A stretch of DNA of 64,000 nucleotides. It comes from DASYDU01 sp050248495. GTDB lineage: Bacteria; Planctomycetota; Planctomycetia; Pirellulales; Lacipirellulaceae. The stretch is from NCBI GenBank assembly GCA_050248495.1, contig JBFWSG010000029.1:1-64000 (forward strand), read 5' to 3'. Of this stretch, positions 1-9,142 are shown piece by piece. Made by a program: the position numbers and the translations under genes. Numbering within the stretch: the first letter of the stretch is position 1; every line of letters begins with the position of its first letter. The notes beneath the pieces were generated by a model. The model saw nothing but the letters and a program-made list of their open reading frames with translations, was not told where the DNA came from and did no database searches.

Positions 1-1314
1 CTGGTCGACTTCTACGGCATCGATGATGGGCTCAGCGCGACTTACTCGTCGGACCTGATTCAAATCCGCGCACTCCGCGTCGGTTCGGCCGCCAAGGAGC
101 ATCAATTCGGCGAAACCCATTTCGGACGCCTCACGATGACCTCCGGAACGCTGGAAGTCATCGGCGCGAACGAACTGGTGGTCGGCCGCGAACGCGAAAA
201 CGTCATCTTTGGCGGCGACTACAACAAGAACGGCCTTGTCGATGCCGCCGACTACACCGTCTGGCGAAACACGCTCGGCTCTAGCACGGACCTGCGCGCG
301 GATGGCAACAAGAGCGGCACCGTCGATGACGCTGATTACGACTACTGGAAGGCGCGTTTTGGAAATCAGGTCAAGGGCGGCGAATTCCTGATGACGGGCG
401 ACACCGTCGTACGCGCCAATGGACTGGTCGTTGGCCAGCGTACCAAGGCTTACTTCTCGGTCGGCCCCGATGCCATCGTTGAAGTCCGGAGCTGGGATAC
501 CAGCGTGACGCCCAACCAGTTCGGCGGCACCGAAGACATCCGTCTCGGCAGCTACGGCCCGGCGTACGACGACTTCGGCTCCGAGCCGGGCCTCGACGGC
601 AACGGCGTGCTCGACGTTCAAGGCATCGTCAACGCCAAGGATGCCTATGTCTCGGAAAACGGCGGCAAGGGGGAGATTCGTCTTTCCGGCGCCGGCCAGG
701 TGAACCTCAACGGCACGCTCCACATGGACTTCTGCGGCAATTGCCAGAACGTGCCGTCGCTCCTGGCCCAGCGCTCGTCGCAAATTACGATTATTGGTTC
801 GGGCGGTACGTTCAACGTCGGCCTCGACCCCGATCCGATGGTGGTCGACCCCCTCGCGCCGCCGCGCGACCTGCTCGCCGCCTCGGCGACCGCCAAGTTC
901 TCGTTCACCGCCGACGCGGCCGGCGTCACACCGATCGTGCTGCCGGAGAACGTGGGCGAAATCTCCGGGACTGCCAACATCGCCGGCTCGCAGCTGTTTC
1001 TCAATCTCGACGCGTACACGTCGAGCTCTCCCCTGACGTTGATCAATGCGGGGCCGGGGCATCTCTCCGGCACGTTCGGCAATGTGACGTTTCTCGGCAG
1101 CCGCACCGCCACGGTCAACTACAGCGTGGCCACCGGCGACGTGACGCTCTCGAATTTCTCGGGCAGCGGCTCGCTGGCGGTGACCGCCGTGCCTGAGCCC
1201 TCGGGCCTGCTGGGCATGGCAGTCCTTGGATTGATGATCGTGACTTTCGGCGAAGGATTGATTCGGCACAGCGAGCGGACTTGGGGTTATCAGTGTCTGA
1301 AAATTCGCCGCTAA
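1..1314 (+). CDS. PEP-CTERM secreted protein with an internal dockerin-like module (5' truncated)
   Basis: The reading frame is open from base 1, so the start lies upstream of the window. A dockerin-like pair of calcium loops (GDYNKNGLVDAADY... and DGNKSGTVDDADY...) is encoded at about 211-366. It lies in the middle of the protein, not next to the C-terminus as in the other PEP-CTERM proteins here. The segments just before it (LEVIGANELVVGRERE) and after it (TVVRANGLVVGQRTK) resemble each other, which suggests a beta-repeat protein interrupted by the module. The C-terminus has VPEP, a hydrophobic stretch and a basic tail, the signal for exosortase-type sorting. The tail after the hydrophobic stretch is unusually long and ends in IRR. 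Binding or surface function is inferred; no enzymatic domain is visible. Confidence 0.8.
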   Translation: MVDFYGIDDGLSATYSSDLIQIRALRVGSAAKEHQFGETHFGRLTMTSGTLEVIGANELVVGRERENVIFGGDYNKNGLVDAADYTVWRNTLGSSTDLRADGNKSGTVDDADYDYWKARFGNQVKGGEFLMTGDTVVRANGLVVGQRTKAYFSVGPDAIVEVRSWDTSVTPNQFGGTEDIRLGSYGPAYDDFGSEPGLDGNGVLDVQGIVNAKDAYVSENGGKGEIRLSGAGQVNLNGTLHMDFCGNCQNVPSLLAQRSSQITIIGSGGTFNVGLDPDPMVVDPLAPPRDLLAASATAKFSFTADAAGVTPIVLPENVGEISGTANIAGSQLFLNLDAYTSSSPLTLINAGPGHLSGTFGNVTFLGSRTATVNYSVATGDVTLSNFSGSGSLAVTAVPEPSGLLGMAVLGLMIVTFGEGLIRHSERTWGYQCLKIRR

Positions 1315-3863
1315 CTCGCTCCCTTTGTCGGCATCCGTCTCCCCAGGTTACGCTTGGCTGCTTTCTGCTGCTGGCGGCGCTTGCGCCGGGGCCACAGGCC
1401 TGGGCTGCGGCGGGCAGCCAGCTTTCCTTGGGTGCGATCGATCTTCTGCCGAATGCGCCCTCCACTTACGAGATGCGCGACTGGCATCAGACGGCGGTCA
1501 ATTTCGACTCGCTGGCTTTCAACCCGGCGGCGACTGGACAGTACCTGCCGCTCGTGAAGCTCGACAACACGCCTGTTTCGTCACAGCTCACGCAGTCGTT
1601 CGGTTTGGCGGCCTACGTCGGTGAGACCCGTACCTTCGGCGAAACAGGCGAGCCGGTCCACGAAGCGGTGGCGACGCTTGGAGCCGTCCTGGGCAGTACG
1701 CTGGTCGGCGTCGACAAGTCGGCCGGCCAGTACGACTGGGTCAACATGACCCGCGAGTATTACGTCGACCGCAACTCGCAGTACATCATCCTCAATAATC
1801 CTTTTGCCACGACGGGCGGTTCCGCCTGGTACGAGACCTATCCGAGCATCCTCTTCTACAGCATCGCCGACCGCTACCAGAACGAGCCCGCCCTGCAGAC
1901 GGTCCTCAACACGGTCGACACCCGTTTCTACGCCGCGGTCGACAAGCTCACCGCCAGCGGCACCGCGCCCAATTTCAACTACACTGCGTTCAACTTCAAG
2001 ACCATGCAGCCGGTGTACAACGGCACCTGGCGCGAGCCGGACATGGGGCTCGGATTCGCCTGGCTGCAGCACGCCGCCTATCAGCGCAACCGCGACTCGG
2101 ACCCGGCTCAGGCCGCCACCTATCTCAACGCCGTCGACTGGTCGCTCTCCTACTACGAGAATCTGCAGACCAACCCCGATTACGAAGTGCTGATGCCCTT
2201 CGGCGCCTATACGGCCGCCCGCATGAATGCCGAGCACGGCCGCAACTACGACATCCAGAAGCTCGTTCGCTGGGTCTTCGAACGGAGCAATGCCCGCCCC
2301 ACGAAGATCATGATCAGCGGCGAGCAGTGGGGCGGCCAGGACACGGGCGGACTGATGGGCTTCACCTATCCCAACAACGGTAACGACGTCCGCGGCTACG
2401 CCTTTTCCATGAATACCTTCGTCACGGCGATGCCGATGGTCCCCTTGGTCCGCTACGAAGATCGCTACAGCCGCGCGATCGGCAAATGGATGCTCAACGC
2501 CGCCAGCGCAGCCCGATTGTTCTATTCCGACGAGCACTCGGCGCAAAACCAATCATCTGAGTTTTGGACTGGCGATCCGAATCATTCGGTGGCATACGAA
2601 GGCCTCCGCCACCATTGGCTCAGCGAATGGGACAATGAAGAGCTCTACGCCGCGGGCGATCCGCTGACCTACGGCTGGGGGCCGCAAACCGATTTCAGCA
2701 TTTATGGGTCCGCCTTGAGCGGCGTGTTTGGTTCGATCGTCAAAACGACGAACGTCGACAAGATTCTGCAGCTCGACCTCTTGGCCACCGATTTCTATCA
2801 CGAACAGGCCCACGCCACGTACCTCTACTACAATCCCTACGCGACACGGCAGGCCGTGGCGATCGATCTGCCGACTGGGTCATTCGATCTCTACGATGCG
2901 GTCTCCAACCGCTTCCTCGCCCGCGGCGCGACCGGCAAGACATACTTCAATGTTCCGGCCGACGAGGCAGTGCAGCTCGTGCTGGTGCCGGCAGGCGCTG
3001 CCACCTCGCAGGCAGGCCGCCAATTGCTCGCGGGCGATGTCGTGATCGACTACAACGACACGCTGCTCCCCGAAAACTTGATTCGCAATCCGGACGTCGA
3101 CGCGGCTCAGACGAGCGGCAACCGGCCCACATTCTGGCACTACAGCGCGCAGGCCACCTGGTCGGATGATGAGGCCCTGAGCCCCAACCACTCGCTCGCC
3201 CTGGTGGACACCAGCACGACGGCCTACCAGGAATGGCGCAGCTACGCGACCGACATTCCTGCGGGCGAAGACCGCGACCTGCAGCTCCGCTGGTACTGGA
3301 AGCACGACATCGCCGCGGGCGGTGAATCTCGCGCCCGCTTGCGACTGTCCAACGACAGCGTCACTTCGCTCGATCTCACCAACGCCGTTCAAGAGCTCAA
3401 TTTCACGGTGAACGGCGAGTCCGACGAATTCGAGATGTTCGAGACGACGATCCAATTGCCGAACGGAGTCCGCTCGTTCGATCTCACCTTTATCTCGGGC
3501 GGCGACCTGAACGCGCTGGGCACGATCTATATCGATGATATTTCGGCTTCGCTCATGCGATTGCCTGCGCTATTGGGCGACTTCAACGCAGATGGAGTCG
3601 TCGATGCCGGTGACTACGTGGTGTGGCGTGATTCAATGGGGAGGACCGGCGGCGGTCTCGCGGCCGATGCCAACGGCGACAACCAGGTCACGCAGCTCGA
3701 TTATGAAATCTGGAAGGCGAATTTTGGCGATCGCGGGGGAGGCAATCTCGGACAAGCGAGTGTTGCCGCGGTCCCGGAGCCGACAGTCTTCGCTCTCGTA
3801 GCCTTGGCCTTTGCTACACTTGTCGTTCGCCGAGGATCGCGGTCGGAGGGCGGCGCGGCATGA
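1281..3863 (+). CDS. Secreted six-hairpin glycosidase-like protein with dockerin-like domain and PEP-CTERM tail
   Basis: About 860 aa, starting at TTG 1281 or GTG 1293 inside the end of the previous gene. A signal peptide (hydrophobic GCFLLLAALAPG, then AWA-A) is followed by about 560 residues rich in aromatic and helical segments. These have the look of alpha/alpha-toroid (six-hairpin) glycosidases; this is inference from composition and neighbours, and no catalytic residues could be assigned. A beta-sandwich-like region follows (about 610-760), then dockerin-like loops (GDFNADGVVDAGDYVVW, ANGDNQVTQLDYEIW) and a VPEP sorting tail ending in RRGSR. The next gene is a clear paralogue, and GH130 and MFS genes follow, so extracellular glycan use is likely. 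The stop overlaps the next start by 4 nt (ATGA). Confidence 0.8.
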   Translation: MGLSVSENSPLTRSLCRHPSPQVTLGCFLLLAALAPGPQAWAAAGSQLSLGAIDLLPNAPSTYEMRDWHQTAVNFDSLAFNPAATGQYLPLVKLDNTPVSSQLTQSFGLAAYVGETRTFGETGEPVHEAVATLGAVLGSTLVGVDKSAGQYDWVNMTREYYVDRNSQYIILNNPFATTGGSAWYETYPSILFYSIADRYQNEPALQTVLNTVDTRFYAAVDKLTASGTAPNFNYTAFNFKTMQPVYNGTWREPDMGLGFAWLQHAAYQRNRDSDPAQAATYLNAVDWSLSYYENLQTNPDYEVLMPFGAYTAARMNAEHGRNYDIQKLVRWVFERSNARPTKIMISGEQWGGQDTGGLMGFTYPNNGNDVRGYAFSMNTFVTAMPMVPLVRYEDRYSRAIGKWMLNAASAARLFYSDEHSAQNQSSEFWTGDPNHSVAYEGLRHHWLSEWDNEELYAAGDPLTYGWGPQTDFSIYGSALSGVFGSIVKTTNVDKILQLDLLATDFYHEQAHATYLYYNPYATRQAVAIDLPTGSFDLYDAVSNRFLARGATGKTYFNVPADEAVQLVLVPAGAATSQAGRQLLAGDVVIDYNDTLLPENLIRNPDVDAAQTSGNRPTFWHYSAQATWSDDEALSPNHSLALVDTSTTAYQEWRSYATDIPAGEDRDLQLRWYWKHDIAAGGESRARLRLSNDSVTSLDLTNAVQELNFTVNGESDEFEMFETTIQLPNGVRSFDLTFISGGDLNALGTIYIDDISASLMRLPALLGDFNADGVVDAGDYVVWRDSMGRTGGGLAADANGDNQVTQLDYEIWKANFGDRGGGNLGQASVAAVPEPTVFALVALAFATLVVRRGSRSEGGAA

Positions 3864-6016
3864 CGCTCTTCTTTCACCCGCTGACGATCGTGCTTGCCAT
3901 CAGCGGCTGCCTGCTCGCCGCAGTATGTGGCTCGGCCGAAGAACGCTCGACCGCTGCACCGGCCGCCATCGCGCGCGTCGCCAAGATGCCAAATCTGCCG
4001 CAGCCGCTCGTGATTCGCGACTGGGCTCAAGTCACGCGCGACTACCTCGACATTGCTTTCGACTTCAATCGCACGGGTCCCCACCTGCCGCTCGCGGAAT
4101 GGAAGGACGAGCTGCATTCCCAGGTGGCCATGCCGGCCTACATCGGCGGTCCGCGCGAAACCGAGTCGATCAATTATCTCGGCGCCATCGTGAGCGGTTC
4201 GCTCGTAGGCATCGACATGCGGTCCCATCACGGCCACGACTGGGTCGAGCTTGCCAAGAACTTCTACAGCGAGGAAGAAGGCGTCTACGTGAACCGCCGC
4301 GGCCACGCCACGGGCCCTTCCTTCTGGTACGACATCTTTCCAAACGTATTGTTCTACCAGGTCAACGCCTGCTACCCGGGCGACGATGAGCGGACCGCCC
4401 AGGCCAGGTCGGTCGCGGAGAAATGGCACGAGGCCTGTGTAATTCTCGGCGGCGGTGATTCTGCGCGCGAGCTACCCAATTTCAATCACACCGGCTTCGC
4501 ACTCTCCAGCGGCAAGCCGATCGACCGCGGCTGGATCGAGCCCGAAGCGGCCGCCGGTCTGGCCTGGCTCGAGTACATGGCCTGGGTCCAGTTCCAGGAC
4601 GATCGCTTCCTGGCGGCCGCCGATGGATGCCTTCGCGCGCTCGATCAGCGTCCCGCCGACCAAAGTCCGCTCTACGAGGTGCTCTTGCCGTACGGCGCCC
4701 TGGCGGCCGCCCGGATGAACGCCGAGCGCGGCGCCGACTACAACGTCGATAAGCTGCTCAACGAGTGCTTTGAAGCCAATGGCCGTCCCCAGGCCCGCCC
4801 CGGTTGGGGCGTGATCACCGATCGCTGGCACGGCGATGACGTCCACGGATTGGTCGGCAGCACCACCGATGGCGGCGGCTATGCCTTCGCCATGAACACG
4901 TACGAGTGGGCCGGGGCGATTGCACCTGTCGCGCGTTACGACACGCGTTACTCCCGCGACATCGGCAAATGGATGCTCAATCTCGTGAATGCCTCGCGGA
5001 TCTTCTACGCCAACGCGCACGACGCCGAGCATCAGTCGAGCCAGGCTTGGTCGACTGCTCACGATCCGAAGTCGTGCATCGCCTACGAGGGTATTCGCAA
5101 ATGGAAGCGGGGGGCGGCAGTCGCGACCTCGGATTACAGCACGGTCGGGGGCAGGATCGTGCAGGGCAGCTTCGCGTCGACCCACCATCGACGCGAAGCT
5201 CCGCCCGACTCTCAGGTGTTCGAAGAATGCCAGGGCCAGGAACCGCTCGCCCACATTTGGGAATTCGAACTGCCGCCAAGCGCGAAGCGCTGGCTGGTCG
5301 TCGCTGCGGAGCGGATCGATCGCGGGCACCTCGGCAATGCCTTCCGTTTTTCGTACAGCACGGATCCCAACGGACCGTACACATCGGCCTTTACGATTAC
5401 CGGCAGCAACGAGCAGCAAATAGCCGAACTGCCGGAAAGTCTGAATGGCAAGCTGTACGTGAAGGTCGAGAGCACGGCCGCACTGACCGCCGTAAGCGGC
5501 GAGGACCAGCTGCTCGTCGATGCGATGGCGATTTCTTATCAAAGCAACGTCGGCCCGTACGCCCAGGGCGATCAGCGGGTGACGTTCGTCGCGCTGCTGG
5601 ATGAAGCCAAGTCGCCGATCGTCCTCTATCGCCCCGAAGACGCGACGACCGACTTCGGCCTTTACGGCAGCTCGCACGTCGGCATCCTCGGCGGCATGGT
5701 CCGCACCACCAACGTCGAGGGCATCTTGCAGCTCGACCTGCTGAAGACCGACTACTTCCACGCGGCGGCGCACCCGACGTTCCTCTACTATAATCCGCAC
5801 GACACAGACCAGACTGTCTCGATCGACGTCGGCCCGCAGCCACGCGACTTGTACGACGCGGCCACCGACACGGTTTTGCTGTCCGACGTCGCCGGCAGGG
5901 TCCAGTTTTCCCTGCCCGCCGACGCTGCTCGTGTCCTCGTGTTGCTTCCCGGCGACGGCCAGCTTCGCCGCGAAGGGCGGAGAACCCTCGTCGGAGATGT
6001 GATCGTACGCTACTAG
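3860..6016 (+). CDS. Secreted six-hairpin glycosidase-like protein, paralogue of the preceding gene
   Basis: 718 aa with an N-terminal signal peptide (hydrophobic TIVLAISGCLLAAVCGSA). It aligns with the preceding protein almost throughout: RDWAQVTRDYLDIAFDFN against RDWHQTAVNFDSLAFN, RYSRDIGKWMLN against RYSRAIGKWMLN, and VRTTNVEGILQLDLLKTD against VKTTNVDKILQLDLLATD. It lacks the dockerin and PEP-CTERM parts. It has about 150 extra residues (roughly 420-580, beta-rich) between the AYEG and DFGLYGS segments, where the paralogue has only about 30. The product is therefore probably periplasmic or released rather than exosortase-anchored. It is translationally coupled to the upstream gene, and GH130 starts 21 bases downstream. 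A glycosidase or polysaccharide-degrading role is inferred from context. Confidence 0.8.
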   Translation: MTLFFHPLTIVLAISGCLLAAVCGSAEERSTAAPAAIARVAKMPNLPQPLVIRDWAQVTRDYLDIAFDFNRTGPHLPLAEWKDELHSQVAMPAYIGGPRETESINYLGAIVSGSLVGIDMRSHHGHDWVELAKNFYSEEEGVYVNRRGHATGPSFWYDIFPNVLFYQVNACYPGDDERTAQARSVAEKWHEACVILGGGDSARELPNFNHTGFALSSGKPIDRGWIEPEAAAGLAWLEYMAWVQFQDDRFLAAADGCLRALDQRPADQSPLYEVLLPYGALAAARMNAERGADYNVDKLLNECFEANGRPQARPGWGVITDRWHGDDVHGLVGSTTDGGGYAFAMNTYEWAGAIAPVARYDTRYSRDIGKWMLNLVNASRIFYANAHDAEHQSSQAWSTAHDPKSCIAYEGIRKWKRGAAVATSDYSTVGGRIVQGSFASTHHRREAPPDSQVFEECQGQEPLAHIWEFELPPSAKRWLVVAAERIDRGHLGNAFRFSYSTDPNGPYTSAFTITGSNEQQIAELPESLNGKLYVKVESTAALTAVSGEDQLLVDAMAISYQSNVGPYAQGDQRVTFVALLDEAKSPIVLYRPEDATTDFGLYGSSHVGILGGMVRTTNVEGILQLDLLKTDYFHAAAHPTFLYYNPHDTDQTVSIDVGPQPRDLYDAATDTVLLSDVAGRVQFSLPADAARVLVLLPGDGQLRREGRRTLVGDVIVRY

Positions 6017-6037
6017 CAGAAAGGAGTCGCTCGTCCG

Positions 6038-7084
6038 ATGGCCGATCTCGTTCGTCGCTTCTCGCAGAATCCGCTGCTGCGGCCTGCCGACATTCGATCC
6101 AGCATGCCGGGTATGCAGGTCGAATGCCTGCTGAACCCCGGCGCGTTTCGCTTCGCCGGTAAGACCTGGCTGCTGCTCCGCGTCGCGGAGCGCCCCGAGC
6201 AAAAGCCTGGTAAGATTTCGTTTCCGATCCTGCACGAAGATGGCCAGACCGAGATCCTCGAGTTCGACACGGACGATCCACGGCTCAACGCCGACGACCT
6301 CCGCGTCATCCGCTTCGACGGCCAGGATTACCTGACGACGCTCTCCCACCTGCGCCTCGTCTCCAGCAGCGACGGCGTCCATTTTCGCGAAGAGCCCGCC
6401 TACGCGCCCCTCTGCGGTATCGGCAAGCTCGAGACTTACGGCATCGAGGACTGCCGCGTCACGCAGATCGGCAACACCTATCACCTGACGTTCACGCAGG
6501 TTTCGGCAAGCGGCGTGGGCGTCGGCCTGCGCAGCACGACCGATTGGAAGACCTTTTCGCGCCACGGCATGATCCTGCCGCCCCATAACAAGGATTGCGC
6601 GATCTTCACCGAACGAATCAACGGCAAGTACTTCGCGCTACATCGCCCCAGCAGCCCTGCGATTGGCGGCAATTACATCTGGCTTGCCGAGTCGACCGAC
6701 CTCGTTCACTGGGGTCGCCACTGCTGCCTGGCCCACAGCCGCCCCGGCATGTGGGATAGCGCCCGCGTCGGGGCTGGCGCGGCCCCGATTCGAACTGACG
6801 AGGGCTGGCTCGAAATTTATCATGGCGCCACCGAGAAAAACCGCTATTGCCTAGGGGCGATCTTGTTGGATATTGAAAATCCTTCGCGTGTGCTGGCCCG
6901 CTCGGCGGAGCCGATCATGGAACCCATTGCCGAGTACGAGCAGACCGGCTTCTTCGGCAACGTGGTCTTCACCAACGGCCACATCGTCGACGGCGACACG
7001 ATCACGCTCTATTACGGCGCTTCCGACACCGTCGTCTGCGGCGCCCAGCTCTCGATCGCCGAAATCCTCTCTTCGCTGAAGTGA
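6038..7084 (+). CDS. GH130 family glycosidase / glycoside phosphorylase-like protein
   Basis: 348 aa with no signal peptide, so cytoplasmic. It shows the five-bladed propeller motifs of glycoside hydrolase family 130: NPGAF near residue 33, a G-I-E-D-C-R motif (E137, D138, R140; the family has EDPR with the Asp as general acid), HNKDCAIF, HRPSSP, RVGAGAAPI, WLEIYHGA and YYGASD. GH130 enzymes mostly phosphorolyse beta-mannosides; the substrate cannot be told from sequence alone. The Pro to Cys change in EDPR is a small oddity. A purine-rich site AAAGGAG lies about 12 nt before the ATG. It sits between the secreted glycosidase-like pair and an MFS transporter that starts 7 nt after its stop, consistent with uptake and then phosphorolysis of an oligosaccharide. 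Confidence 0.88.
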   Translation: MADLVRRFSQNPLLRPADIRSSMPGMQVECLLNPGAFRFAGKTWLLLRVAERPEQKPGKISFPILHEDGQTEILEFDTDDPRLNADDLRVIRFDGQDYLTTLSHLRLVSSSDGVHFREEPAYAPLCGIGKLETYGIEDCRVTQIGNTYHLTFTQVSASGVGVGLRSTTDWKTFSRHGMILPPHNKDCAIFTERINGKYFALHRPSSPAIGGNYIWLAESTDLVHWGRHCCLAHSRPGMWDSARVGAGAAPIRTDEGWLEIYHGATEKNRYCLGAILLDIENPSRVLARSAEPIMEPIAEYEQTGFFGNVVFTNGHIVDGDTITLYYGASDTVVCGAQLSIAEILSSLK

Positions 7085-7091
7085 GCCGCGC

Positions 7092-8378
7092 ATGAATCGC
7101 CTCCGCAGCGAATATCACCATTTCCTCTCGTACCCGCACGACATGCGGGTGCTGTTGATCACCAATTTGATCTATGCCTTCGTGCTGCCGGTGATCGACA
7201 TCTTTGTCGGCGCGTACGTCATGCGCAACTCGCAGGATGTCGGCATGGTGATGCTCTACCAGATGGCGGTCTACACCGGCATCCCGCTGACGTTCTTGAT
7301 CAACGGCTTCCTCTTGAAGCATGTGAACATCAAACGGCTCTATTCGGCTGGCATGTTGCTCAGCGGGATTTCGATGGCCGTGATGATGTCGCTCGGCAAA
7401 CTCAACCTGGGCGGCGTCGGTGTCGCGGGATTCATGATGGGCATGTCCTTCGGCCTGTTCTGGGCCAACCGCGACTACCTCGCCCTCTCGACCACGACCG
7501 ACGACAACCGCAACTACTACTACGGCCTCGAAACTTTCTTCTATACGAACACTTACGTCGCGGTCCCCTTCGCCATCGGCTGGTTCATCGAAAGCTCTGG
7601 CACGCGCGGATGGTTTGACGGCAATCGCAATACGGCCTACCAGATCGTCACCCTGGTCGTATTCGTGCTCACGATCTTCGCCTCGATCGTGGTCCATCGC
7701 GGCCACTTCGTGAATCCGCCGCCGTCGCGGTTCGTGTATTTCAAATTCCATTGGCTCTGGAATCGTATGCAGCTCTTGGCGATCCTCAAGGGTCTCGGCC
7801 AAGGTTACATGGTCACCGCCCCGGCGATGCTGATCATGCAGCTGGTGGGCCAGGAAGGGGCGCTCGGCACGATCCAGGCCGCCGGCGGTATCCTGTCAGC
7901 CTTTCTGCTCTATTTCATCGGCCGCAACACCGGCCCGGCGCAGCGGATCATTATCTTCGCCGCAGCGCTGACGCTGTTCGCCTTGGGCGGCCTGATCAAC
8001 GCCGCGCTCTTCAATCGCGTCGGCGTCCTGGCTTTCATGATTTGCCTGTTGCTCGCCCGCCCGCTCCACGACATCGCCTATTTCCCGATTCAGATGCAGG
8101 TCATCGACACCGTCGCAGCGATTGAACGCCGCAACAAATTCACTTACATCTTCAGCCAGGAATTCGGCTTCTACATTGGCCGCTTCGCCGGCTGCGGACT
8201 CTTCATCCTGCTCGCCAGCCAAGTCTCCGATACCTTTGCCCTGCGCTACGCGCTCGTGCTAATCGGCATCGTGCAGTTGCTCTCGATCCCCGTCGCCCGC
8301 CGGATCTTGGCGGGATGTGAAAGTACTGCATGCGAAGTGGACCCTCTGGCGTCGTTAAGCGGTGCGGCCACATTTTGA
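7092..8378 (+). CDS. MFS-type transporter, probable oligosaccharide importer
   Basis: 428 aa with about 12 hydrophobic segments beginning near residue 19 (VLLITNLIYAFVLPVIDIFVG), arranged as in the major facilitator superfamily. Conserved small-residue patches such as GMSFGLFWANRDYLALS occur in the N-terminal half. It starts 7 nt after the GH130 stop and is almost certainly cotranscribed. The natural reading is import of the sugar that the GH130 enzyme acts on; this is inferred from position, since MFS substrates are not readable from sequence. The gene is the last of the block, and about 200 nt follow before tRNA-Leu. Confidence 0.85.
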   Translation: MNRLRSEYHHFLSYPHDMRVLLITNLIYAFVLPVIDIFVGAYVMRNSQDVGMVMLYQMAVYTGIPLTFLINGFLLKHVNIKRLYSAGMLLSGISMAVMMSLGKLNLGGVGVAGFMMGMSFGLFWANRDYLALSTTTDDNRNYYYGLETFFYTNTYVAVPFAIGWFIESSGTRGWFDGNRNTAYQIVTLVVFVLTIFASIVVHRGHFVNPPPSRFVYFKFHWLWNRMQLLAILKGLGQGYMVTAPAMLIMQLVGQEGALGTIQAAGGILSAFLLYFIGRNTGPAQRIIIFAAALTLFALGGLINAALFNRVGVLAFMICLLLARPLHDIAYFPIQMQVIDTVAAIERRNKFTYIFSQEFGFYIGRFAGCGLFILLASQVSDTFALRYALVLIGIVQLLSIPVARRILAGCESTACEVDPLASLSGAATF

Positions 8379-8590
8379 GCCTCGATTGCCGTAAACACTT
8401 GCGGCTACGATCAGCAGAAGGGAATCGACGATCGATGTTGGAAAAAGATGTCGGCCTCATCTGAAGCGGAGCTACTCACAATCCCAATCAGTTAGTTGCG
8501 GATATCAACGGATGAGAAGTGCCGTTGAAGGCGTCGACGGCGCGGTCGTCGCAGAATTTGCATCTTGCCGCAGCTCTGATCAGCAGCAAA

Positions 8591-8672
8591 TGGGGATGAC
8601 AGGACTCGAACCTGCACTCCTTTCGGAACTGGAACCTAAATCCAGCGCGTCTGCCAGTTTCGCCACATCCCC
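8591..8672 (-). tRNA. tRNA-Leu (anticodon UAG)
   Basis: On the minus strand the sequence begins GGGGATGTGGCGAAACTGG and ends with CATCCCC plus A. The 7-bp acceptor stem pairs GGGGATG with CATCCCC. The anticodon arm is CTGGA-TTTAGGT-TCCAG, giving UAG. A variable arm (TTCCGAAAGGA) and a T arm with GGTTCGAGTCC follow, as expected for a class II tRNA. CCA is not encoded. Confidence 0.96.
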
Positions 8673-8679
8673 GAGGGAG

Positions 8680-8768
8680 AGTGAGTGGGTGAGTAAGACA
8701 GTAGGTGAGTAGGTGCTACCGCTGGGCTGCTCACCTATTCACTTACTCACCTACTCACCTACTCACTC
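8680..8768. repeat. Imperfect long inverted repeat built from a GTGAGTA-like word
   Basis: The left arm (about 8680-8715) is made of variants of gtgagtgg/gtgagtaa/gtgagtagg. The right arm (about 8731-8768) is the same word family in reverse complement (ctactcac, cttactcac). About 15 nt (ctaccgctgggctgc) lie between them. The RNA would form a long stem just upstream of tRNA-Leu in genomic order. It may act as a terminator or be a member of the word-repeat class seen elsewhere in this window. Confidence 0.8.
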
Positions 8769-8788
8769 TTCCCGCAGTATATTCCGCC

Positions 8789-8915
8789 CGCTGCGCACCG
8801 CCTAGAGATCGCTCTTCTTGGCCAGCGGTTCGCTCGGCAACTGCACGTCCACCGCGTGGATATGGCCGCGCGATTCCACTTCCAGCGTAAATCCGGTAGC
8901 GCTCGCGTCGAGCAG
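8789..8915. repeat. 127-bp assembly-end duplicate, left copy
   Basis: Identical to 9016-9142 across the full 127 bases and directly abuts the run of N. It contains a second copy of the last codons and stop of the minus-strand M28 peptidase. It is most simply the overlapping end of two contigs. Confidence 0.9.
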
Positions 8916-9015
8916 NNNNNNNNNNNNNNNNNNNNNNNNNNNNNNNNNNNNNNNNNNNNNNNNNNNNNNNNNNNNNNNNNNNNNNNNNNNNNNNNNNNNN
9001 NNNNNNNNNNNNNNN
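8916..9015. other. Assembly gap of 100 N
   Basis: Exactly 100 N between two identical 127-bp copies. The round gap length and the exact flank identity indicate a scaffold join whose true gap is probably negative, meaning the two ends overlap. Confidence 0.97.
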
Positions 9016-9142
9016 CGCTGCGCACCGCCTAGAGATCGCTCTTCTTGGCCAGCGGTTCGCTCGGCAACTGCACGTCCACCGCGTGGATATGGCCGCGCGA
9101 TTCCACTTCCAGCGTAAATCCGGTAGCGCTCGCGTCGAGCAG
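9016..9142. repeat. 127-bp assembly-end duplicate, right copy
   Basis: Right-hand copy of the 127-bp block. It is continuous with the M28 peptidase gene, so this is the copy to keep when the join is collapsed. Confidence 0.9.
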
